Below, in pieces: positions 7,589 to 14,173 of a DNA stretch of 64,000 nt. Source of the DNA: Litorivivens sp041625575 (GTDB lineage Bacteria > Pseudomonadota > Gammaproteobacteria > Pseudomonadales > Spongiibacteraceae); assembly GCA_041625575.1 (NCBI GenBank), contig JBFJTG010000004.1, forward strand, positions 1 to 64,000, read 5' to 3'. The notes beneath the pieces were generated by a model that worked only from the letters and a program-made list of their open reading frames with translations, ran no database searches and was not told the origin of the DNA. A program made the translations under genes and the position numbers. The first letter of the stretch is position 1. Every line of letters starts with the position of its first letter.

Positions 7589-8443
7589 TTAAGTGAAGTT
7601 GGGGTAGTCAGCCCAATAATATTGTAGCGCTTTATTATTCCAGTTGGCGTAAATCTGCGGCCAGCTTAAGTCGTCGATACGCCAGCCGTGATGTGGCTCC
7701 AGGTTGCTGGAGAATACCGGTGCGCCATAGTCGCAAAACCGCGTATCGACACTCATGCGTACAACCGAAGAACTGGTGTTCGGTTGAGCGGCGTGAACGG
7801 TAAAGGCGTTAAAAATAATCACGTCGCCTTGCCCTACATCAGACACATGCCAAAGGTCTTCGTCGGGGAAGATTTCGCACTGCACATTACCCACGCCGGG
7901 AGAGGTGATCACTTCACGCATACCGCGCTTATGTGATTTCGGCAGTATTTTTAAGCGCCCCATTTCAGTTGAAATGTCATGCAGAGCCACCCAAATGCCT
8001 GCCATTGTACTTCCGGCAACATGCGAGCGTGCGTCCTGGTGGGGGGGGGTTTCGTAGCCTATTTTCTTGGGTGTCGATATCCGCGCCATTTTCATGGGGT
8101 ACACAAACACCTCGCTGTTGCTGACGGTGCGCATGAGCTCCATCAAATCAGGTTGGTGAAGGAATTCGTGAAAGGATTCCAGGGCCTGTATTTTCGGGTA
8201 GACCTCATCCCAAATAGCATCGGTTTCTACAAAGGCCTGCCCTGTTAGTACAGGCGTCTGCAAGCTTTCGTCCATCGATACATGAGGTGTCAGTTGAGAC
8301 AGGATATCCTTGAGCAGGGCGGTACATCTCGCAGGAGCCGCATACTGCCTGAAATAGAGGTAGCCCCACTCCTGAAAGCGGGCGCGAAGCGTGTCGGGCG
8401 CTTCGTTAGCGTCGGAAACAATAAAGGCTTGATCATTGGGCAT
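7589..8443 (-). CDS. phytanoyl-CoA dioxygenase (PhyH) family protein
   Basis: The 284-residue protein belongs to the Fe(II)/2-oxoglutarate oxygenases of the PhyH family. The iron ligands are visible as H135-x-D137 (PPHQDAR) and H217 (VHAAQPN), with R229 as the likely 2-oxoglutarate ligand; WVALHDIS and GRLKILPKSHKRG are typical. The family hydroxylates acyl-CoAs, osmolytes or secondary metabolites. The codons for Thr-Pro-Pro just before the HQD motif contain a run of nine C on the coding strand (8041-8049), a possible slippage site. It is the first gene of a pair with the FkbM methyltransferase. ATG 8443 is chosen as the first in-frame start before a conserved-looking N-terminus. Confidence 0.85.
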   Translation of the reverse strand: MPNDQAFIVSDANEAPDTLRARFQEWGYLYFRQYAAPARCTALLKDILSQLTPHVSMDESLQTPVLTGQAFVETDAIWDEVYPKIQALESFHEFLHQPDLMELMRTVSNSEVFVYPMKMARISTPKKIGYETPPHQDARSHVAGSTMAGIWVALHDISTEMGRLKILPKSHKRGMREVITSPGVGNVQCEIFPDEDLWHVSDVGQGDVIIFNAFTVHAAQPNTSSSVVRMSVDTRFCDYGAPVFSSNLEPHHGWRIDDLSWPQIYANWNNKALQYYWADYPNFT

Positions 8444-8640
8444 GAGGGCGGGCGCTTTTTTCGGCTAGGTGACTGATGGGGTAAAACAACCGCGTCGATT
8501 TTACGCAAGGCAGAATAGGAACGCCAACTATTGAAGTAGGCAGGCTGATGCGCATGGCCTAACATCCTGCAAAGGGCCTGATGCAGGTGCCCTAGTATTA
8601 GGTTGCGGAAGGTCTAAACCTGTGTCTTCGGTATGCCTGT
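8444..8640. other. intergenic region between PhyH gene and tRNA-derived array
   Basis: Together with the repeat array this makes a 478-bp gene-free stretch. It should contain the promoter of the PhyH-FkbM pair (minus strand) and the end of the tRNA/array transcript. A short dyad (cctgca near 8564, tgcagg near 8582) is present but without a T tract. Nothing else is recognised. Confidence 0.3.
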
Positions 8641-8921
8641 CTGTCGATCTGCCCGTATTATTGGGTAGAGAGAAGAGTCGGATGCTCTAACGGGAATATT
8701 GGGGATGTGGTGTACCCTCGGGGCATAAAGGCTCGGAAAGACTTGAACTGTCGACCTGCCCGTATTTTTGGGTAGAGAGAGGAGTCGGATGCTCTAACGG
8801 GAATATTGGGGATGTGGTGTGCCCTCGGGGCATAAAGGCCCGGACAGACTTGAACTGTCGACCTGCCCGTATTTTTGGGTAGAGAGAGGAGTCGGATGCT
8901 CTAACGGGAATATTGGGGATG
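8641..8921 (-). repeat. 107-bp tandem repeat array built from tRNA-Ile2 segments
   Basis: Three head-to-tail units start at 8641, 8748 and 8855 (period 107, then 90 to the true tRNA). Read in the tRNA direction, the array lies directly downstream of the CCA end. Each full unit holds a 31-bp block identical or nearly identical to the tRNA variable loop, T-arm and acceptor 3' strand (8837-8867 equals 8927-8957) and a 17-bp block identical to the D-arm 3' part plus anticodon-stem 5' strand (8889-8905 equals 8964-8980). The anticodon loop is replaced by a 21-bp insert, and the acceptor 5' half by unrelated sequence. Units 1 and 2 also carry a 17-bp insert with a TGCCC-CGA-GGGCA hairpin that is missing next to the tRNA. 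The T-arm is intact in unit 3, has a mismatch in unit 2, and is degenerate in unit 1. Possible reading: processed non-coding RNA like E. coli rtT, or scars of repeated integration. Confidence 0.85.
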
Positions 8922-8998
8922 TGGTGGGCCCGGACAGACTTGAACTGTCGACCTGCCGATTATGAGTCGGATGCTCTAACCAGCTGAGCTACGGGCCC
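8922..8998 (-). tRNA. ileX: tRNA with CAU anticodon, most likely tRNA-Ile2 (lysidine-modified)
   Basis: The reverse strand folds as a 77-nt tRNA with encoded CCA (8922-8924) and discriminator A. The acceptor stem is GGGCCCG/CGGGCCC, the D-arm GCTC-AGCTGGTTA-GAGC, the anticodon arm CCGA-CTCATAA-TCGG (anticodon CAU), and the T-arm GACAG-TTCAAGT-CTGTC. A paired 1-72 and ordinary D-stem exclude initiator tRNA. C-G pairs at acceptor positions 4-6 resemble E. coli tRNA-Ile2 and the TilS recognition pattern more than elongator tRNA-Met. E. coli ileX also lies near rpoD. Elongator Met remains the alternative. Confidence 0.9.
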
Positions 8999-9006
8999 CA
9001 AGATCT

Positions 9007-9026
9007 CAAACCATCGGGATGGTTTG
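9007..9026 (-). other. 9-bp hairpin in the tRNA leader
   Basis: The sequence CAAACCATC / GATGGTTTG forms a perfect stem with a 2-base loop, 9 bases before the tRNA 5' end. No T tract follows, so it is more likely a processing or folding element of the precursor than a terminator. Confidence 0.4.
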
Positions 9027-9040
9027 TCAGAAGGGGCTGC

Positions 9041-9069
9041 ATTTTATAGCCCTTGAGCCCTATCGTCTA
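9041..9069 (-). promoter_or_regulatory. likely promoter of the tRNA and repeat array
   Basis: On the minus strand a TATAAAAT -10 box (9041-9048) is followed by a G/C-rich discriminator (GCAGCCCC), as in stringently controlled stable-RNA promoters. The -35 candidate TAGACG (9064-9069) is weak and 15 bases away. A 9-bp hairpin (9007-9026) lies in the leader between this box and the tRNA. Confidence 0.45.
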
Positions 9070-9208
9070 TGCCTTGTGTCGGCTATCTGCCAGCGATAGC
9101 TGTTTCACTGCCAGCCTGCGGCGAAGAAGGGATATCGGCACCGGAATTTACTGGTTATACTCCTCTCACCTACATTGATGAATTACCGCAATTGAAGGAA
9201 GGTGCCCG

Positions 9209-11095
9209 TTGGTAGGGGAAGAACGCGTCACTGCAAATCAAGAAGAATTATGTCGCGTTCTGCATGAAGCCGCCGACGCCATCGTAGCGCATGCCGATGT
9301 TCTGATTCAGCAATTTGCCGATCGTCAGCAGCAGGAGCATTTGGAAGATGCCGAGCGCATTCGGGATGCCGGTTGTGGCCTCCTTGTTGCGGTAGATTCT
9401 CTCCTGCCCTTGATTCAGAACGGCGAATCCTTTGCTGCTTTGCGCCATGATGTGCGCAATACGGTGGGCTTGGTTAGCGGGTATGCTGAAATTCTGGAAG
9501 ATGAGGTCGCGCCGCGTGGGGAGGCTCTGCGCGAGCTGAAACGCATACAGAGCTGCGCGGCCCGCTTTCTGAGTAGCCTCGACACCTTGTCGGCGCTGGC
9601 TTCAGACCTCGCGGGCGAGCTGACGATCGTTGATGATCTGATTCATACCCTCGCGGCCAATACCAGTAATCGCAGTGAATCCACCCTGGGTCGCAAAGTG
9701 CTGCTGGTTGACGACAATTGTAATAATCGCGAGTTAGTGGGCATCCAGCTAAATCGCTTGGGAATCGAGGTTGTTGAAGCGCGGTCAGGCGCAGAAGCGA
9801 TAGAGGCGCTTGCTACAAAGGCTATTGATCTGGTGCTGCTTGATTTGATGTTGCCGGATATCAATGGTTACGACCTGCTCAAGCAAATAAAGCAAGACAA
9901 GGCTCGCCGTAACCTCTCCATTATTATTATCAGCGGTGTCAAAGACGAGCAGAGCGCTATTCGCTGTATTGAGGCGGGTGCCTCTGATTATATCGTCAAG
10001 CCCGTTAATGCCACCTTGCTGCGCGCAAGGGTTAGCGCATTGCTGGAGCGTAAGCTTTGGGAAGATAAGGAGTCGGCTTACCTGAGTAATTTGGAGGTGA
10101 GTTATGACTTTATTCGCAAAGTATTCGGGCGCTATATTTCCAATGATGTGATGCAGCGGCTTCTCTACGATGGCGACGGATTGACTCTGGGCGGTGAACG
10201 CCGCGTCGTGACCATCCTGTTAGCCGATATTCGCAGCTTTTCGATTATCAGCCAGCAATTGTCACCGGAGGATTGTGTCCGCTTGCTGAATAATTATTTT
10301 GCGGTGATGACCAATATCATCATGTCCTATCAGGGCACAGTCGATGAGTTTATAGGTGACGGAATTCTCGCGATTTTCGGTGCGCCATTGAGCGATCCAC
10401 TGCATAGCGACCACGCAGTGGCGTGTGCGCTGGCTATGCAAAATGCCATGCCGGAGGTCAATCGCTATAACCTCGAAAATGGCTTGCCGCCCATTGATAT
10501 TGGTGTGGGGATCAATACCGGTCCGGTGGTTGTGGGTAATGTCGGTTCGGAAGTGCGCACCAAGTACGGCGTGGTAGGACACAATGTCAATATTGCCTCG
10601 CGGATTGAGTCCTGCACGGTGGGTGGTCAGGTTCTGGCCTCAGCGCAGACTCTAGCCAGCATGACGGCCAAAGTACGCTATCGCGCGGAGTTGGATGTTG
10701 ACGTCAAGGGGTGTACCGATTCACTCAAGCTATACGACTTGAAAGGGGTCGGAGAACCCTACCATATTGCCTTGCCTGAGAATGAAGTGGTTTTTGAAAC
10801 CTTGAAGGATCCCATAGTACTCGCTGTACGATTGATGCAGGGCGAGCGATTGTCGCAAAGTGCAGGCGTGGGCGCGGTGGTTGCCTGCTGTGAGCGGGAT
10901 TTGTTGGTCGACGTCGAATTTGCGCTGTCTGCTCTTGAAGAGGTGCAATTGATGCTGCCTGACGAGGGCGATGAATCCATTGCCTATGCGAGGGTGACTG
11001 GTGTTGATGGCGATAAGCGCTATCACATGACCCTGACCTCCGGCGTCGGCAAAATGAGTAGTCTGTTGAGTCAAAGACTCGCAAATTCTTCATAA
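9209..11095 (+). CDS. DHp-receiver-class III adenylate/guanylate cyclase signalling protein
   Basis: The frame starts at TTG 9209 after GGAAGG; there is no nearer ATG. In the 628-residue protein, residues about 60-140 look like a histidine-phosphotransfer helical domain (LRHDVRNTVGLVSGYAEIL, His80) without any ATPase domain. A receiver follows at about 163-285 (KVLLVDDN, phospho-acceptor Asp212 in LLDLMLPD, Lys in IVKPV). A class III nucleotide cyclase domain spans about 325-510, with metal-binding Asp340 (LLADIRSF) and Asp384 (EFIGDGILAIFG) and the KYGVVGHNVNIASRIES segment carrying the Lys, Asn and Arg of the active site; the usual Asp after the Gly is His here. The last 110 residues are not recognised. 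No membrane segment is seen, so it is cytosolic. It heads an operon with a single receiver and a hybrid kinase, which probably phosphorylate it. Confidence 0.85.
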   Translation: MVGEERVTANQEELCRVLHEAADAIVAHADVLIQQFADRQQQEHLEDAERIRDAGCGLLVAVDSLLPLIQNGESFAALRHDVRNTVGLVSGYAEILEDEVAPRGEALRELKRIQSCAARFLSSLDTLSALASDLAGELTIVDDLIHTLAANTSNRSESTLGRKVLLVDDNCNNRELVGIQLNRLGIEVVEARSGAEAIEALATKAIDLVLLDLMLPDINGYDLLKQIKQDKARRNLSIIIISGVKDEQSAIRCIEAGASDYIVKPVNATLLRARVSALLERKLWEDKESAYLSNLEVSYDFIRKVFGRYISNDVMQRLLYDGDGLTLGGERRVVTILLADIRSFSIISQQLSPEDCVRLLNNYFAVMTNIIMSYQGTVDEFIGDGILAIFGAPLSDPLHSDHAVACALAMQNAMPEVNRYNLENGLPPIDIGVGINTGPVVVGNVGSEVRTKYGVVGHNVNIASRIESCTVGGQVLASAQTLASMTAKVRYRAELDVDVKGCTDSLKLYDLKGVGEPYHIALPENEVVFETLKDPIVLAVRLMQGERLSQSAGVGAVVACCERDLLVDVEFALSALEEVQLMLPDEGDESIAYARVTGVDGDKRYHMTLTSGVGKMSSLLSQRLANSS

Positions 11096-11124
11096 TAAGA
11101 CTTCCCTGCGACGGAGCGAGTGCT

Positions 11125-11496
11125 TTGGCTACTATTTTGTTGGTTGAAGATAACGAGATGAATCGGGACATGTTGTCTCGACGCCTGATCAAGAAAGGCT
11201 TTGTTGTGACGACGGCCGAAGATGGCCAGGAGGGGCTGGATATCGCCCGGGAGCAGCAGCCGGATTTGATTCTGCTGGATATGAGCTTGCCGGTAAAAGA
11301 CGGCTGGACGACGGCAGCTGAGCTAAAAGCAGACGATCTGACCCGGGCTATTCCTATCATTGCGCTGACGGCGCACGCTATGGATGGCGATCGGCAGCGG
11401 GCGATGACGGCGGGTTGTGACGATTACGATACCAAGCCTGTGGATCTGAAGCGCTTGCTTCTCAAAATTGAGACGCGTATTGGCGGAGCCGCCTGA
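11125..11496 (+). CDS. single-domain response regulator (CheY-like)
   Basis: The 123-residue protein is a bare receiver domain: acidic pocket in LLVEDNEMNRDML, phospho-acceptor Asp52 (LLDMSLPVKDGW), Thr in IIALTAHAM and Lys in DTKPVDLKRLL. There is no output domain, so it works as a phosphate relay or by protein contact. The start is TTG at 11125 with an upstream GGAG; the frame has no ATG nearby. It sits 29 bases after the cyclase gene and ends just before the hybrid kinase ATG at 11498, consistent with one phosphorelay operon. Confidence 0.9.
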   Translation: MATILLVEDNEMNRDMLSRRLIKKGFVVTTAEDGQEGLDIAREQQPDLILLDMSLPVKDGWTTAAELKADDLTRAIPIIALTAHAMDGDRQRAMTAGCDDYDTKPVDLKRLLLKIETRIGGAA

Positions 11497-11497
11497 T

Positions 11498-13447
11498 ATG
11501 AGTCTGACCCGCCGCCTCATTCTTTCTTTTGCCGCCATTCTTTTGCTTTCTCTATTGAGTATCGTTACCCACCTGTGGGGCAATCAGGTGCGCTCTGAAA
11601 AATTCGACGAGTTACAGGCTGTACTGCGCGATCAAAATGCAGTGCGCGAATTCGGTCAGTCGCTCGACGTGATGCACAAAAAAATGCGCGTTATTCAAAC
11701 CCTGCATCAGGCTGAGGATGAAATGCCGATCAGTGAGGATGAGGCGCGAGAGCAAATCATTGCGATTCGCGGAATGCGTACTCGCTATGAGCTTTTGCAA
11801 AAGCGGTTGCAGAGCTCTCTTGGGGGGGGGAATCTGGCGGGTGTTGACCGTCTGCTCCAGTATTGGCGGCGCTATCTCCAGCAATTGGGGTTGGGGCCGG
11901 CAGAAGAGGGCTCGTCGATGGAGCTATTGGGTGTCGCGCCGGAATTCGGCGCGGTAATGCAGTCGCTTGTCGAGCGCGAGTTGGCGTTGGTGCGGCGAGC
12001 TGCAGACATTAACAAGTCGCTTAATCAGGCTGTTGTAACCACTAACCGAATTGTCCTTGGCACATTTCTGTTTTCTTTGTTGTTCACGATTGTGCTGGCA
12101 TTTCACATCGTCAATTTTACACGTCGTTCCATTTCGATTTTGCATCGTGGCACTGAGCAATGGGGTAGCGGCAAGTTGGAGTATCAAGTGCCGCCGCTGC
12201 ACGGTGAATTGGGGCAGTTGGCTGAGTCTTTCAATCATATGGCGCGTAATTTACGCACCGCCATGAACGAGGTTAAAGCCGCGAGCGCCCGAGCTGATGC
12301 GGCGAACCAAGCCAAAAGCAGTTTTCTCGCCAATATGAGTCATGAATTGCGTACGCCGATGAATGCCATTATTGGTTACAGCGAAATGATGATTGAGGAG
12401 GCGGGCGATGACCCCTCGACGACTGTAGCCGAGTTTGTTCCGGATCTTGAGAAGGTGCTCTCTGCCGGGCAGCATCTTTTGGCTTTGATCAATGACGTGC
12501 TCGATATTTCGAAAATAGAAAGCGGCAAGATGACGGTGTACAACGAAGACGTCGATCTTGATCGTCTGATGGATGAAATCCTGGTTACTGTTCAGCCTTT
12601 GGTGGATAAAAACGGAAACAAGCTGGTCTATACGAATAGCTTGCGCAAGCAACGCATAGCAACCGACGTTACGCGCTTTCGCCAGATCAGCCTTAATCTT
12701 TTGAGTAACGCCGCCAAGTTTACGCGCGATGGTGCGATCAACGTAACTTTGCGGGATGTTCAGGTCGATGGTACCGATTTTATCGAAGTGGCTGTGCGCG
12801 ATACCGGAATCGGGATGTCGCCGGAGCAGATCGATCAGGTATTCGAGGCCTTTATTCAGGCGGATCTTTCTACCACCAAGGAATACGGCGGCACCGGTTT
12901 AGGTCTGACTATCTCGAAGAAATTTGCGCTGCTGCTGGGCGGCGATATTGCCGTCGAGAGCGATTTGGGTAGGGGCTCGTGTTTTATATTTCGTTTGCCG
13001 CGGCTATTGCCAAGTTCGGAGCGAAAAGAAGTTCCTATTACGCACAGGGCTTCGCAATGCTCTAGTGCCAGAGTACTGGTTGTTGATGACAATGAAGCGG
13101 CTCGTGAGATTAGTCTGCGCGTGCTTGAGCAGGCAGGTTTTGAGGTTGTGCTTGCATCTTCGGGGAGCGAAGCAATCGATCTCGCAACGCAGCAGTTGCC
13201 GGATGTCGTAATTCTTGATGTGATGATGCCTGAGATGGACGGTTGGCAGGTGCTGGAGTCATTGCGAAGTACCGAGGCGACCTGCGAAATTCCGGTGATA
13301 ATTCAGTCGATGGTCAATGAGCGCGATATGGGCGACATGATGAGCGTTGACGGGTATTTGCTTAAGCCGGTGGACAAGGTGCGATTGTTGGCCGCGGTGA
13401 GAGCTGTTCTCCTGAGGTGCGCGGAAAGTAATAAAACGCCTGCATAA
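11498..13447 (+). CDS. hybrid sensor histidine kinase with HAMP domain
   Basis: The ATG at 11498 begins MSLTRRLILSF and directly follows the stop of the receiver gene; an upstream frame start inside that gene is not needed. The 649-residue protein has an N-terminal membrane helix (about 8-28), a periplasmic helical sensor region (about 30-185), a second helix (about 186-210), HAMP (about 212-265), dimerisation domain with SHELRTPMNAIIGYSEMM (His282), ATPase domain (NLLSNAAKFT, DTGIGM, GGTGLGLTISKKF) and a C-terminal receiver (RVLVVDDNE, Asp574 in ILDVMMPEMDG). It should autophosphorylate and relay through its own receiver to the free receiver or to the cyclase protein. A run of nine G (11822-11830) encodes Gly-Gly-Gly in the sensor region. 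Confidence 0.92.
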   Translation: MSLTRRLILSFAAILLLSLLSIVTHLWGNQVRSEKFDELQAVLRDQNAVREFGQSLDVMHKKMRVIQTLHQAEDEMPISEDEAREQIIAIRGMRTRYELLQKRLQSSLGGGNLAGVDRLLQYWRRYLQQLGLGPAEEGSSMELLGVAPEFGAVMQSLVERELALVRRAADINKSLNQAVVTTNRIVLGTFLFSLLFTIVLAFHIVNFTRRSISILHRGTEQWGSGKLEYQVPPLHGELGQLAESFNHMARNLRTAMNEVKAASARADAANQAKSSFLANMSHELRTPMNAIIGYSEMMIEEAGDDPSTTVAEFVPDLEKVLSAGQHLLALINDVLDISKIESGKMTVYNEDVDLDRLMDEILVTVQPLVDKNGNKLVYTNSLRKQRIATDVTRFRQISLNLLSNAAKFTRDGAINVTLRDVQVDGTDFIEVAVRDTGIGMSPEQIDQVFEAFIQADLSTTKEYGGTGLGLTISKKFALLLGGDIAVESDLGRGSCFIFRLPRLLPSSERKEVPITHRASQCSSARVLVVDDNEAAREISLRVLEQAGFEVVLASSGSEAIDLATQQLPDVVILDVMMPEMDGWQVLESLRSTEATCEIPVIIQSMVNERDMGDMMSVDGYLLKPVDKVRLLAAVRAVLLRCAESNKTPA

Positions 13448-13454
13448 TATAGAG

Positions 13455-13484
13455 TGCAAGCCACTGCGGCTGCATTCGGATTTT
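13455..13484 (+). terminator. possible terminator between convergent genes
   Basis: An imperfect hairpin (tgc-a-agcc / ggct-gca, 13455-13474) is followed by a T-rich stretch (13481-13485) just after the kinase stop codon. The opposing lipoprotein gene ends at 13483. Confidence 0.35.
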
Positions 13485-14001
13485 ATTCCAGACTAAGTTT
13501 TCGCAATTTCCTCAGGGTTTCTTCCAGTTGCCGGCGCTCAAACTGCGCGGCGTCTAATTTGCGCCCGGCGGCAAGCAGGGCTGTTTGTTGATTTTTGGCC
13601 TCCTTGCTGGCCGCAACGGCACTACTTAGGCTTTTCTGCAATAGGAAGAGCCCGGGTTCGACAGGCTCACTATTGAGTTGAACGTAGCGCTTGAGCAGTA
13701 AGCCGGCTTCGTCGAGTGAATTGCCGGTGTTGCGTTCGAGCAGGATGAGAATGGCCGCAGCGAGAGCCTGACTCTGGTCAGCGCTGCTTGCCTCCGGGTT
13801 GTCGTAAACGGCGTTAAAGAGTGGTTCGGCGTCCTGAATCTGGCCACTTCGGTACAGCGAAAGTCCCTGACGTAAGTCCGAAGATGACTCCGGTTCAAGC
13901 GTAGTTGCAATTTCTGCCAAGGTGCTGCAGCCGGCAGCTATTAAAGCCAGGGTCAGGGCCATGAATCGGAAAGTAAGCTGGTAACGGAGTGTCCGCGTCA
14001 T
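13483..14001 (-). CDS. lipoprotein with TPR-like and coiled-coil regions, function unknown
   Basis: The 172-residue protein begins with a basic N-terminus and hydrophobic stretch ending in the lipobox IAAGC (Cys about residue 25), so it is probably a lipid-anchored envelope protein. The mature part is helical, with a TPR-like repeat (LRQGLSLYRSGQIQDAEPLF) and a charged C-terminal coiled coil rich in Lys, Gln, Glu and Arg. It converges on the sensor-kinase operon. Small lipoproteins next to kinase genes (for example QseG) can modulate the sensor, but here the orientation is opposite, so that role is only a guess. Confidence 0.7.
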   Translation of the reverse strand: MTRTLRYQLTFRFMALTLALIAAGCSTLAEIATTLEPESSSDLRQGLSLYRSGQIQDAEPLFNAVYDNPEASSADQSQALAAAILILLERNTGNSLDEAGLLLKRYVQLNSEPVEPGLFLLQKSLSSAVAASKEAKNQQTALLAAGRKLDAAQFERRQLEETLRKLRKLSLE

Positions 14002-14135
14002 GTATGGATTCCGGATTCTGTGTGCTGAAGCTCATCATTTCTAGCCTGCGGGCTATTCAGCTGGGATCACACGTTCTGCTTTTTATATTCTGGGCTGACT
14101 TGCCTGCCCCCAGTGCTTCTATGCGTGGTATTGGC

Positions 14136-14157
14136 GCTTGCCTGCAATCAGGCAAGC
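14136..14157 (-). terminator. hairpin downstream of rpoD
   Basis: A perfect 9-bp stem (GCTTGCCTG / CAGGCAAGC) with a 4-base loop lies 16 bases beyond the rpoD stop codon. There is no T tract on the minus strand, so termination may be Rho-assisted or the hairpin may protect the 3' end. Confidence 0.45.
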
Positions 14158-14173
14158 ACCTCGGAGCAATTGC

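Noticed and set aside
8641..8921. Tandem repeats as a CRISPR array
   Set aside because: Units are contiguous 107-bp copies without variable spacers, they contain tRNA segments, and no cas genes are nearby.
8641..8921. Array as additional functional tRNA genes
   Set aside because: The units lack the acceptor 5' strand and a normal anticodon loop, so they cannot fold as complete tRNAs.
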